64,000 nucleotides of DNA, taken from Calliopum simillimum (lineage: Eukaryota; Arthropoda; Insecta; Diptera; Lauxaniidae). Below, one piece after another: positions 46,540 through 57,647 of this stretch. Position 1 is the stretch's first letter, and the number at the start of each line of letters is the position of its first letter. The translations under genes and the position numbers were made by a program. Under the pieces are notes generated by a model, which worked only from the letters and a program-made list of their open reading frames with translations, was not told the origin of the DNA and searched no databases. Location: assembly GCA_951812925.1 (NCBI GenBank), contig OX638370.1, positions 83,062,004-83,126,003 of the forward strand, in the 5' to 3' direction.

Positions 46540-47290
46540 ATCGGTAAAAATCCAAATGTATCAAAAAATATTTAAATGCATTGAGGAAATCTGCAAAAGT
46601 CGAAATATATCCAAAAAGTACGGTTAAAGTTCAAGCGTATCGAAAATCATCTAAAATAGCTATGAAGGTGAAGGTCCAAAAGTATCGAAATATATTGAAA
46701 CACATCGAAAAAATCGGTAAAAGTCAAAGTGTATAGAAAAACAGTTAAAATATCGGTAAAGGTCTTAAAATGTCGAAATACATTTAAGATATAGGCAAAA
46801 GTCCAAATGTATTGAAAAACATCTAAAATATCGGTAAAAGTCCAAAAGTATTGAAAAATATTGAAATAAAGTAAGAAATCGGTAAAAGTCCAAGTGTATC
46901 GAAAATATCCAAAATATCGGTAAAAGTCCAAAAGTATCGAAAAATATTGAAAAACGTCTATAATATCGGTAAAGGTTCAAAAATGTCGGAAAACATCCTA
47001 AAATCAGTAAAAGCTTAAAAGGATTGGAAACCATCGAAGAAATCGTTAAAGGTCCAAAAGTATCGAGATATATCGAAGAAATCGGTAAAAGTTCAAATGT
47101 ATCGAAAAACATCTAAAATATCAGTTAAAATAAAATACATCAGAAATATCGAACAAAATCAAAAGTTTCGAAAAATATTGGAATACATCGAAGAAATCGA
47201 TCAAAGTCCAAGTGTATCGAAAAACATCCAAAATATCGGAAAAAGTCAAAAAGAATTGAAAAATATTGTTAAAAGACAAAAAATAATGAA
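46540..47290 (+). repeat. Minisatellite built on ATCGGTAAAAGTCCAAA
   Basis: About 18-20 degenerate units of roughly 37-48 bp combine ATCGGTAAAAGTCCAAATGT, ATCGAAAAACATC and TAAAAT blocks. Open frames on both strands (repeats of the type DILDVFQYIWTF) come from the repeat and are not genes. Confidence 0.85.
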
Positions 47291-47431
47291 AATATTGAGT
47301 TGATATCACTGATAAGGTCACTCTCATCAACACCATAACATCAAATTCGATATTCTTTCTTTAAGAATAAAAAAAAAAAACAATAAATATAAGAGGCGGA
47401 CAAGACAACAATAACAAATAACTCGTGAAGC

Positions 47432-48022
47432 AGTACCCAATGGAAAATGGAGCGCATCAATAGCGCTTCTGAAGCACCAGTGAAGCGCATCTCTCTTGTT
47501 TCCAAAAGCGCTGAAATTAACATTGGCATGTCATCGGCATGCGCATCGCTCTCGCATTCAGAAATGCTTTTTGGATGTTTTTAATTTTTTATTCAAATTT
47601 TACGTCTTTCGCCACAAAGACTCATCAGACTATTATTTTTTTTGATGTAATTATAATTATTTTTATTTTACTAAATTAATTATAATTGAAAAATTGCATG
47701 TTGAAAAACTTTTGTGTTAGGTCTGGGCCTGAGTCGAACCGAGGACCTCACGGTTGCTACAACTTCTCAATCGCAGTGCCAGTCGCTAGACCACTGCTCC
47801 ATCCTCGCGCTCTTACGAAGCTGACTTATTGACTTATTTTGTTTTGTGCGTAAATACGTGACCGAAAGCGCTTCGTTCTCGCTACCAGAAATGCTCTTTG
47901 GATGCGCATCGCCCTCGCAATTAGAAATGCTCTATGGATGCGCTTCGCTCTTTAGATGCGAGAAGGATGCGCATCGCTATTGCATCTTGGGGATGCGCAT
48001 CGAAATTTTCTGTTGGGTAGTG
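47432..48022. mobile_element. MITE of about 590 bp carrying a tRNA-like core
   Basis: The ends AGTACCCAATGGAAAATGGA and, inverted, CACTACCCAACAGAAAATTT form imperfect terminal inverted repeats that run on into GCGCATC. Internally, GATGCGCATCGC-type blocks recur at about 47550, 47900, 47940, 47967 and 47992. No coding capacity. Confidence 0.7.
47725..47803 (-). repeat. tRNA-like segment within the MITE
   Basis: The - strand reads GATGGAGCAGTGGTCTAGCG, an A-box-like block, and CCTCGGTTCGACTCAGG, whose GGTTCGACTC (47731-47740) is a good B box. A TTTTT run follows about 25 bp on. Stem pairing is incomplete, so a tRNA-derived sequence rather than a working tRNA gene is likely. Confidence 0.55.
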
Positions 48023-50734
48023 ACGCAAATGCAAACGATCATTTTTATGGTAGGATTGAATTTTTTATTTTCCAACAAGAATTATCTTTTAGAACTCAAA
48101 AAATAAGTATGCAAGTGTGTTCCTTAGCACACGTTGAATGTTTTAAATAAAAAATTATTAAAATCGGTTTGGTTTATTTTGGAAAACAGCGTTACATAGG
48201 TATAGTATCGATAAAACTGTGCAAATATAACATGTATTAAATAACATAGTACATTATTTAGTTTATAATAGATAAAAGCATTTGGAAAATATAAAATTTT
48301 ATCAATTCAAGTATGAGCAAAACGAGCTTCATAGCTGAGCTAAATTTTACCGTCTGTACAAAATGTTGACGCGCAATGTTATCAAACCTAAATGGGTTAA
48401 GCCAAGGTGTTTATATTTTGTGAAGTAAGCAATAACTTGATAAGCAAAATAATAAACGAAGTATGTATTTTTGTAGAGATGGTATCTATATGTATATGGA
48501 TTTAGTCCAAACAATATAAATAATGTTGTTTTTCACAACAACAGCAGCAGCAGCAACAATTACAAAATACAATCAACCCCCCCTTTTGCACAAATACCCA
48601 GTCAGTCAGCCTGCTAGCTGGGTAGCCGGCAATGCTAAACCATTAACATTTGGAATTCTCTCATTGTGATATTCAATGAAGTGGGTTTAATAGAATAATA
48701 TTGTATACAATTTTTCACACTGTGCATGTCAATTTGATTATCGGTGGACAAAGTAATACCCAGTTGGAAATTTGGGCTTGATGGAAAAGGACGTGGCTTT
48801 TAAACTCTTGAATCTCGAGACAGAAATAAAAAAAAAAAAAAAAAATACTTTAAAGTATTAGGTATTTTTCTAAAGAGCAAAATTCTGTTAAAAAAAAAAA
48901 AATAATATAAATCTTTGATAAATAAAACGCATAGTTTGCAAATGTCCACATATGTGGACAACGATTGATTATGCATAAGTTCATATATGTATTTTTATGT
49001 TTGTTGTTAACTTTTCTAAAATGTAAGATCATTGATTAACAGAAAAATCTGAAAATATTTGAAAAGATAATCTTTTGTCCACATATGTGGACACTTTACC
49101 AAATCAATATTTTTTTTACATAAAACAACTTATAGAATTGTTCGTAGTTAATATGTCATATTTGCTTCGCATATTTTGCATTGGGTTGCCAACACCCTCT
49201 TTATAACAACAACCCCCCACTATTACATATAATCCTTATGTACCCACCGCGTGACTCAAATCTGATTGTGCGAGTACACCATATTGTTTTGTTCTTGTTG
49301 TTTGTCAAGTTTAGTTAAACAACTACAACAACAACAGCAACAGCGACATCTATTGGTGTTCATATAAGTGTGTATGTAAGCATGTTCATACAATGAATTG
49401 TACAATATATCCATTTATATATCTATATATATCCTTTGTTTGTGTAATAAAATACAATTTAACATATGGTGAAAACAAAAAGAAACCATTCAACTACATA
49501 TTTTAATTATTTCTCAGTGTATGTGTTGCTATTCAGTGAGCGAAACATTGATTTACAATCTTTGTATGTATTGTAATTAATTTGACAAAAAGCTAAAGAT
49601 AGATAATATTTATTTATGTAAATAGTTTGTTTACCTGCGTGGAAAATGAGAGATGTAACCCTCAGCACAAAAAGTGTTCTTACGACGCTTTTAAGACAAA
49701 GTTCAGATTTTTGGCTAACCAATTTATTTAGTGCTCTTGAATGTAAAGGAAGTGTATGCTTTCAAATTTCTTTAGATTCAACGACCACCAACAGAGTTCA
49801 AAAATTTCACAGAGTTTCTTATTTTAGCTACAAAATTTATTTAGATAAGAATTTTGGCACCGCTATATTAGACCGTTGCGTTTTGGACGAATGTTTAAAA
49901 TTCGTCGCGCAACCGGCAAAATTCTAAAGTTTAACTATCGACATGAAAATTGCCGCCACCCTAGCTCTGAGAGATGACGGGAAGAGGTGTCGATATATTT
50001 TTGAAGGTTGAAAAACGTGGTTCAAAAATACATGCTCATCGGTCCGAAATGAATCAATTCTCAGCTTCGTAGTAGGTCAAAAATTGAAATCCAAGACATG
50101 GATTCTTATGCATTATTTCCCGTAAAATCGAATGGCACCATTAGTTTTCTGATTAGACATCCATTTTTGGCGTTAAGTGAACTTTTCAGCTCAAAAAAGT
50201 CGAAATTTTTCGAAAACCCCCTGTTTAAGCACTCCACAATTGAACAGAAAGTCTTAGAAAAATTTGAAATGTATATTTTGTTAGGATTTTTCCTGACGAA
50301 TCTAGTGGTACCATTTTGAGCTACGATATTATTTTCATTCATGAAAAACGAATTTTCGATTTTTATTATAAAAAAATATCACGAAATCGGGCGTAAATAT
50401 TTAGTCAACGACAATTGACCCATTATAAACAAGTTTTTGAAAAAAGGGGTCAAAAAGACCCTTAAAAACGCGATATAATGGGTTAAGATGTTCTAAAATA
50501 TTGTTCCATACTTGATTTTACAACAAGTTATGTGAAAAAAAAGCTACAATTTTATCGTGATATGATAACTTTTAAAAAAAATTCCCGCCATTTTAGATCA
50601 AAATTTTTGATTTTAAAAAATTGTTTCCAGATTTGGAATCAGCGATGCATGTGAGCATAATTTTTTTTTATTTAAAGACATATCGCAGACTAAAATCGCA
50701 CTCTACAGCATTTATCCATCTACAGAATATTTGT
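48023..50734. other. Spacer with two identical short palindromes
   Basis: The perfect 16-bp palindrome GTCCACATATGTGGAC occurs at 48944-48959 and 49077-49092. CAG/CAA microsatellite is at about 48540-48562. A 93-codon frame at 49646-49927 has no recognisable homology. At 50418-50490, sequence similar to the inner foldback core of 44.05 kb is present. Confidence 0.4.
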
Positions 50735-51275
50735 CAATAACACAGTCCTGCGTTTTTGAAAAAGTTAAAAAAGTATGAAATCACCTACTATGTGCATATA
50801 TTTTTGATCGCTGAATCGGAATATGACCTCCAATTTGCTCCATCACGTCTGAGATCCAAGTTATCCTTGATTTAAAGTGAAAGAAACGCTATTTTCAGAC
50901 ATATGGCGTACATCCTGAAAGTGGTCTAGTTCACATTTGACAGCGGCATTGAATAGCTTCCTCTTTAAAGTGTACTTTTAACCATTTCAATTGAATCATT
51001 GAATTCCGAGATATCTTCGATTAAAGTTAAAGTATCGCTTATCCCGGTAAAGGGCTATATTCAATGCCGCTGTCAAAGGTGAACTAGACAACTTTAAGGA
51101 TGTACGCCATATGTTTAAAAATTGCGTTTTCTGCACTTTAAATCAAGGATAACTCGGATCTCAGACGTGATGGAGCAAATCGGTGGTCATATTCGGATTT
51201 AGCAAGCAAAAATCTATAAAAATCACTTACTCTGATCACATACTTTTTTAATCGCAGGACTGTGTAATTAACAAA
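50735..51275. mobile_element. Foldback element, arms about 250 bp
   Basis: TCACGTCTGAGATCCAAGTT (50853) pairs with AACTCGGATCTCAGACGTGA (51151); ACATATGGCGTACATCCT with AGGATGTACGCCATATGT; TTCACATTTGACAGCGGCAT with ATGCCGCTGTCAAAGGTGAA; outer CAGTCCTGCG with CGCAGGACTG. Centre at about 51010. Confidence 0.85.
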
Positions 51276-51396
51276 TTTCGGTAAATATTAACACGCCTTT
51301 TATTGGACTTTGAAATATTGTTGATTGGACCAAAAATGATATCCGTTTGATGGAATGTCAAATACTTATATTAAATAAGTAATAAAAAACAATCAA

Positions 51397-52299
51397 TAGA
51401 GTAGAACGGGGCAATGTCGTGCACTCAACTTTGACATGCTCGTAAAGCCGTACATCTGAAGCGAATGCGACGAGTAAGCATCCGATCGAAAGATAATTTT
51501 GTTGGTTACATCCATGTGTAACAACATTTGTGCAGGGAGAAATTGTGTTTGTGTAAGTGAAGAAAAAAAAAATGTCCACGACATTACCCCCTTCAAAATT
51601 TGTGGGGTAATGTCGTGCATTGTTTTCCGAGTATAGTAAAGGTACCAAAATGTGTGAGAAATGATAGGTAGTGGTTCTATTAGAGGAGATTTAGCATTAT
51701 CATGTGTTTATTCATTATTATACAAGTGTGAAGTACATAATATGTTGTGTAGAGTAAAACGGGGCAATGTCGTGCACTCAACTTTGACATGCTCGTAAAT
51801 CCGTACATCTCAAGCGAATGCAACGAGTAAGCATCCGATCGAAAGATAATTTCATTGGTTACATCTATGTGTAACAACATTTGTGTAGCGAGGAATTGTG
51901 TTTGTGTAAGTGAATGTGTACGACATTACACCAATGGTCGTTTTAAAGGTCAACTTCGATAACTCGGTGAAGCCCAAAATATTTTTCGAAAACCAAATAC
52001 TTATTTTCTTTGGCAGGATATTTCGTTTCAGAAAACACTTACCTGGTATATTTTCCCGCAAGGAAAATTATTTTTCTGACCCGATGAAAAAACACTTTTA
52101 TCGTCCCAAAAGCGTGCGTTTTGAAAAAAAGATTACTCTGTAGAGACGAACTGGTGAAAATTCCTAGTGTTATATGCATAAGCTTAGTAGTGTAGCAGGT
52201 CCCTACCTTACGAACAGTTGGTAAATCATTCAATTCTTTGGGCTGAAACAGCCAGTGCACGACATTACCCCCTGCACGACATTACCCCGTTCTACTCTA
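51397..52299. mobile_element. Composite TIR element with repeated end segment, about 0.9 kb
   Basis: The ends TAGAGTAGAACGGGGCAATG and its inverted copy CATTACCCCGTTCTACTCTA (52280-52299) form near-perfect TIRs of about 27 bp. A 200-bp segment beginning inside the left end (GGGGCAATGTCGTGCACTCA ... GTTTGTGTAAGTGAA) is directly repeated at 51750-51920. A palindrome around ACGACATTACCCCCTTC / GGGGTAATGTCGT sits at 51577-51620. No coding region. Confidence 0.7.
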
Positions 52300-52364
52300 C
52301 TTGTTAAATCTTTTGCTTGAATTTTTGTTTAAAATTAATTCAAAATAACAATCAATACAATTGT

Positions 52365-52450
52365 AGAACGAGTTAGCTAAATGTATAAGACGTTTGACTG
52401 ATAACTTGTGGGAGTATGTTCAAATCCCAGAAAAGAGAGATTTTTTTTTG
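52365..52450 (+). repeat. tRNA-like segment ending in a T run
   Basis: An A-box-like TTAGCTAAATG at about 52373 and a B-box-like GTTCAAATCCC at 52418-52428 are followed by nine T residues at 52441-52449, as in pol III-derived repeats. A weaker similar piece (GAGTTCGATTTC then a T run) occurs at 52752-52783. Confidence 0.45.
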
Positions 52451-53568
52451 TTTATTAATTATTTTAATAGATTTACTTTGGTTGACTTTGTGATTCGTTA
52501 TAACTTTTTCGTATTTCAATTTGTTTATGTAGATCATCTTTCGTTATAATATAGATCTGACTGTTTAGCTTTAAGATTCTGTAATTTACATTCGGTCATT
52601 GCGTCCAGAGGTTTAAAGAATTCAATACGCGCGGCATAACTTCAATTCGCTATTCATGTAGCCGTCTTACGATTGCAATAAACCAAGATTACAAATACAG
52701 CTGGTATATAAATGGTAGCATCTAACAAAGAACAAAATGCCCTGAAGGAATGAGTTCGATTTCTTCACAGACAAGATTTTTTTTTGGTTTTTTAAATTTT
52801 TTTTGCAACCTGAAGAGTGCATTCAAATTTCAGAGAAGAGTTTTTTAATTTATAAAAAATATTATATTTTATAATGAAGCCGTAATCCTAGCAAATATGT
52901 TGGTTAGATGTTAGTTCCTAATTTATAAAAAGATTAATTATAATAAAGGTCTAAATAAAAAATAATAAAGGTCTTTAGATTCAAACATTTATTTGGTAAT
53001 TATTAACAAATATACGATTGAACCAATAAAATTGCTCAAATATGCCGCTCATTAAATAATATTAAATATTCGATTAGCCTATATCAAATATATTATTTGT
53101 TAATTATTACCAAATTTCGATCATACTGTTTTCTCAGTGTATCATTTGATTAGAGATTTTTTCAGTAATACTCAGTCTAAACACCTATTTTAAAGGGGAC
53201 CCTTAGCAAAAGTTTTATGATTTTATGAGATCATTCATTTTCTTGCATGAAAGTGGTACATTTGGATGGTAGGAACTGAGATCTGGTGGGTCAGTACTAG
53301 AACGGGGTGCTTGGTGGCAATGAACTATGGAGCACAAAAAGGCCTTTTTGAAACGTAAGCATTGATGTTCCATTCCTTAAGATCGGACAATAAATGCCTC
53401 AAATATGACAAAAAATGTTTAAGCAGGTCCTACGTACGATAAAAAATAAATTCTTTTTCCAAATTGCCGTGCAAAAATTCTTCGGATCAGATGGTACGTT
53501 GGATTTTTTTTATGCCTGTATGGTGGTATGGTCTTGTGTACATAGACGTTCACACAATATGCATGTAT

Positions 53569-54087
53569 AGCATACAATAGACCGGGCCAATGAAAAAATA
53601 ACTGGAAAAATCGCGCTCTATTTTTTTGAACCACTCTAAAAACAGCAAAAATCGTATTTTTTCTATAACTTTGGCAGGTGATATTGCTCAAAAATTATAT
53701 ATCGTTGTAAAGGGCTCAATTGGGCCTTAATTAGCACTTTTTCGGTAAAATTTAAATGTATTTTTAAAGACTTTAATTTAATAAAGAAAAAGTGGCATTT
53801 AGAGGTATACGAACCAGAGAAACTAGATCGTTATAGTTGGATATGACCTCGAAGGTTCAAAGAACATGAGAAAATGTAGGCCTTATTAAACCCTTTACAA
53901 CGATTTATAATTTATCAACATCGGACATCACCAGTCGAAGTGGCAGAAAAAAAAATCATTTTGGGCTGTTTTCATGGTGGTCTAAAAAAAATTTCTATAT
54001 TTCCTAGACACTCTCAAGGCAAGCTTTTAAATAAGGGGCGGTTTTTCCAACCTAATTTTTTGGAGACGGACCCGGTTTAGTATGCAA
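53569..54087. mobile_element. Foldback element, arms about 200 bp
   Basis: The outer ends GCATACAATAGACCGGG and CCCGGTTTAGTATGC are opposed. Inside, GGTGATATTG, ATATCGTTGTAAAGGGCTCA and GGGCCTTAATTA pair with TTATTAAACCCTTTACAACG, ATAATTTATCAACATCGGACATCACC-type sequence on the right. Diverged arms. Confidence 0.65.
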
Positions 54088-55224
54088 TAAAGCAGATTTT
54101 AATTTTCATAATTAATTGATACTTTTGATACTAATTGATACCATTGTTTGTAAATAAATATTGTCAATAAATTGTACTTACATGTTATGAAGGTATGTCA
54201 AGATAATCTCATTCAAAACGTACGACTTAACATACCTGCAAAGAAAAGAATAAAAAATTTAAATAAAAAATAAATAATACACGAAAGACAATAAGATTGT
54301 AGATTCGAATTTAGCGTCTAAAAATATATGAAAAAAGTTGAACAATTTAAATTTGAATATGAAATTTTTTTTTTCTATATTTGGAAGGAATTTTCGATTT
54401 TTGAACTATGCGTCTGTCATTGATTTAAAAAGAAACAACCCATTAGCATACGTAGATATTAACGGCTTAAAGTTTTTTTTTGATATTTTTTAAAATGCTG
54501 TACATAAATAAAATTAAGCTCCGTAGACATAAATAAATTCACACCAACAACAAAATGTTATTTTCATTAAAAGATTTAACGCAAGAATAGTTGTTTTACA
54601 TTAAAATCACGTTTTACTTTCGGAAAAAAAAGAACGAAAAAAGAAAAATGCTCGGATTTTTTATTTTTTAAACCAGCAACGACAACTCAAATGGTGCCAA
54701 CAACAACAACAACAGTAACAGCAGGATGTCCAAAAATTAAATTTTCAAAAGCAGTCAACCATCCATCCATCTTTCCATTTTTCCCATCAAGCTTCACATA
54801 CTCGCACTCCAACAACCATCATCCATATGCTGCATTCATTTTGGCCTAAAAAATATTTACGTAGCGTATGACGAGGTTAAAGCTTGATCCTTTCTAGGCG
54901 TCTTGCTATCTCACTCTTTGTGATGATGGTTTGTCCTTTTTTGCATTCCTTTTTTTCTTGCAAGGTTTCTGCCCTTGCGTGTAAACTGTGTGTTTGTTGT
55001 GAGCCAAAGTGAATTAATCTTGATTATTTGCATTTAATTAATATTTGACCATGGAATTTAGTGCTTTTGTACGGTTTTATACTAATAGGAGACACATTGG
55101 GAGGTATTTTGTTTTAAAAATATATACAAAATTTAATTCGAACTGATAACATAACATTGCTTGCAGTTGTATAAAACGCTATTTTCAGGCTTATGGCGTA
55201 GCTACAGGAAAATGTGAAACTTTT
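54088..55224. other. AT-rich spacer
   Basis: Contains an AAC microsatellite at about 54700-54722 and no recognised gene. Confidence 0.4.
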
Positions 55225-55375
55225 TTATACCCTACACCCAGGGTATATTCACTTTGTCCTTCCGTTTGTAACGCACAGAAGGAGGCGTGCCAGATATAGA
55301 AAAGTATATATATTCTTGATCAGCGTCACCTTCTGAGTCTATATAGCCATGTCCGTCTGTGTGGCTGGCTGGATA

Positions 55376-55415
<40 letters not shown>

Positions 55416-56060
55416 TGTGTGGAAATACACTTCTTGGGAAAACTAAGCAAGATAATTCAATGAAATTTAGTGCACAGCCTCCTTAGTCAAAGTTAGCCCG
55501 GGGGATTGAAAATGAGCGAAATCGGTCAACGGACACGCCTACCGCCCATACAAAAAATATATTCAAAATGGAATTTTAGGAGTATTTTCACGAAAATGCA
55601 ACCAAAATACACATAAATACTACGAATTGTAAGCGCAAGTTCTAAAAAAAAACAAGGCGAATTTGGAAAAGAGGGTGTGGCACCTCCCATAAAAGCAAAA
55701 GCTTCAAAACGCTATACTGAAAACGTTTTTTGATATATTGGAACCAAATTTGACTCAGATACTTAAAATTATAAATGAAAGATCTCAACAAGAATTGGGT
55801 GAATTCAGACAATGGGGCGTGGCACCTCCCATATAAGCAAAAGTTTCAAATGGCTATACTGAAAGAGTTTTTTGAGATAGTCCAACTAAATTTCACTCAA
55901 ATACTAAAGACTATAAATGCACCCTCTAAGCTTAAACTAGACGAACTCGGACAAGAGGGCGTGGCACCTACTTTATAAGCAAAAGCTTCAAAATACTGCA
56001 GTGTAGGGTATTTATTTTTTGGCCAGGCCAAAAGATACACACTTACTAGTTCTTAATGGT
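55225..56060 (-). repeat. 141-bp-periodic interspersed repeat, reverse copy
   Basis: Mirror layout of the 21.3-22.1 kb copy: unique end first (ATACCCTACACCCAGGGTAT, TCAGCGTCACCTTCTGAGTC), then four blocks (GACACGCCTACCGCCCATAC at 55530; GGCACCTCCCATA-type at about 55674, 55813 and 55958) spaced 139-145 bp, ending at the CTGCAGTGTAGGGTATTT block. A short extra piece of the unique end lies at 56195-56270 and a piece of the block region at 59095-59330. Confidence 0.85.
55377..55414 (+). repeat. (GGCT)n microsatellite inside the repeat
   Basis: About nine uninterrupted GGCT units replace the shorter CAGCCAGCC segment seen in the 21.9 kb copy, showing expansion in this copy. Confidence 0.9.
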
Positions 56061-56740
56061 ATCGTTTTCTCCAACTTTGGGCGAAGATATCTAGAAATCT
56101 TTTAGGTATATTGACAAATCTGAGGATGTAGTCGGATAGAGCTTCAAAAGTACATACGACAGCAAATAAGAAATAAAATGTTCATTTAATTTTTTATACC
56201 CTACACTTTGTCTTTCCATTTGTAACGCAGAGAAGGAGGCGTAGAAGGTATAGAAAAGTATATATGTGGCATTCCATTGTGACTCATGGGACATTTTTGC
56301 TACAGAATATGACAAAACTTTGGTCATAACTAAGTTATCTTAAGACCTAAGACTGTGAAAACAGTCTCAAAAAATAACTGAATAACTCTTCTTCAATGTT
56401 TTCTGTCTTAAATTGTTGTTGAAATAAGTGTGACTCATAGCACATAAAACGGAACGCACTTTTTCATTTATTTACTTAAGGAAGAATTTAAGCCAAACTA
56501 CTGATATTTTATGAAATTTTTTATATTGCAATTGAAGAAATATGTGACTACAATTGAGGCGTTGCATGCAATAACGCCCTTAGTCGAAGAATGGCATTTC
56601 GAGATAATTAAATTTAAAGTTTCTAAACGCTGTACAAAGAGCAAACCACCATTTGAATCTTTTAAAACAAATTTATTGAATTAACACTAACGAAATGAGT
56701 AAATGATTGCCGCTAACATATACGTAGGCTGCTACAATAT
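56061..56740. other. Spacer with a repeat fragment
   Basis: Apart from the repeat fragment at 56195-56270, no recognised feature. Confidence 0.4.
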
Positions 56741-57382
56741 ATATATATCTGGCCTAGGCAACACTAATGTCAATAGCTAAAATCTGGCAACACCATAATA
56801 AAGTTTGACATGTTTTAGTATAAACGTACTCAGAACGTTTTGACATACGACCATCTTTTGTGTTGTTTACAGTGATTTGAAAAAATTAATTTGGCAAAAA
56901 AATGGAATTAACTCGTGAACATTTTCGTGCGATCATTTTTCACAACTTTCGACGTGTGTGCATCGATGAATTTAAATCTTTGTATAGCGATGAAGCACCA
57001 TCTTATAGCACTGTGAAAAACTGGTTTAATGAATTCAATCGTGGCCGACGCTCGCTCAAAGACGAATTCCGTGAAGGTCGTCCAAAAACGGCCGTTGTGC
57101 CAGAGAACATTGATTCCGTGCGTGAACTGATAATTCAAGATCATCATGTGACATACCGTGAGATAGAGGCATCCTTGGGCATTAGTTCCACTCCAATACA
57201 TTCGATTTTGCATGAACACTTAGTTGTAAAAAACGTTTGTTCTCATTGGAAACCCCATAATTTATCAATCGCTTAAATTATCAATGGAAAAATTAATTTT
57301 CTTAACTCACAGTAAACACAACAATTAGTACTTGTACATCAAAACGTTGTGAGTACGTTTATGCTAAAAAATGTCAAACTTT
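56741..57382 (+). mobile_element. Internally deleted mariner element, copy 2
   Basis: Same family and same deletion as the 17.76-18.48 kb copy. The frame at 56902-57276 is intact here: MELTREHFRAIIFHNFRRVC, WFNEFNRGRRSLKDEF, GRPKTAVVPENIDSVREL, YREIEASLGISS, ending HNLSIA and a stop. The left TIR is present. On the right only the inner part remains (GTGAGTACGTTTATGCTAAA to TCAAACTTTAT); the outer 60 bp is missing. The 124-residue product would be a DNA-binding domain without a catalytic domain. Confidence 0.85.
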
Positions 57383-57647
57383 ATAAATATACTTATATAG
57401 CATCCCACGTAGTGCTAATAAATACATATTGACAGAACTATAGAAGAAGGAAAATCTAAGTTATAGGGCGTTATTGCATAAATCCATTAGACTATCACTG
57501 AGGTGACGTTGCCAATTTGTTTGGAAATACGGCAAAACTGCTCTGATTTTAATAATTTTTTTTTTATTTTCAAATGAGGGGAATGGAAATTACTTTAATC
57601 TTAATCATTTACAAAGGTGCGTTTTCCTTTATTTCTTTAAAAAAATA
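57383..57647. other. Short spacer between mariner copy 2 and the half foldback
   Basis: No feature recognised. Confidence 0.4.

Noticed and set aside
46647..47112. Two overlapping - strand frames rich in Phe/Asp/Tyr
   Set aside because: Produced by the 46.5-47.3 kb minisatellite.
47725..47803. Functional tRNA gene
   Set aside because: A and B boxes are present but acceptor and T-stem pairing fail and no anticodon stem can be drawn; kept only as tRNA-like.
49646..49927. 93-codon frame with balanced composition
   Set aside because: The most gene-like of the anonymous frames, but no homology, no splice or promoter support, and surrounded by repeat DNA.
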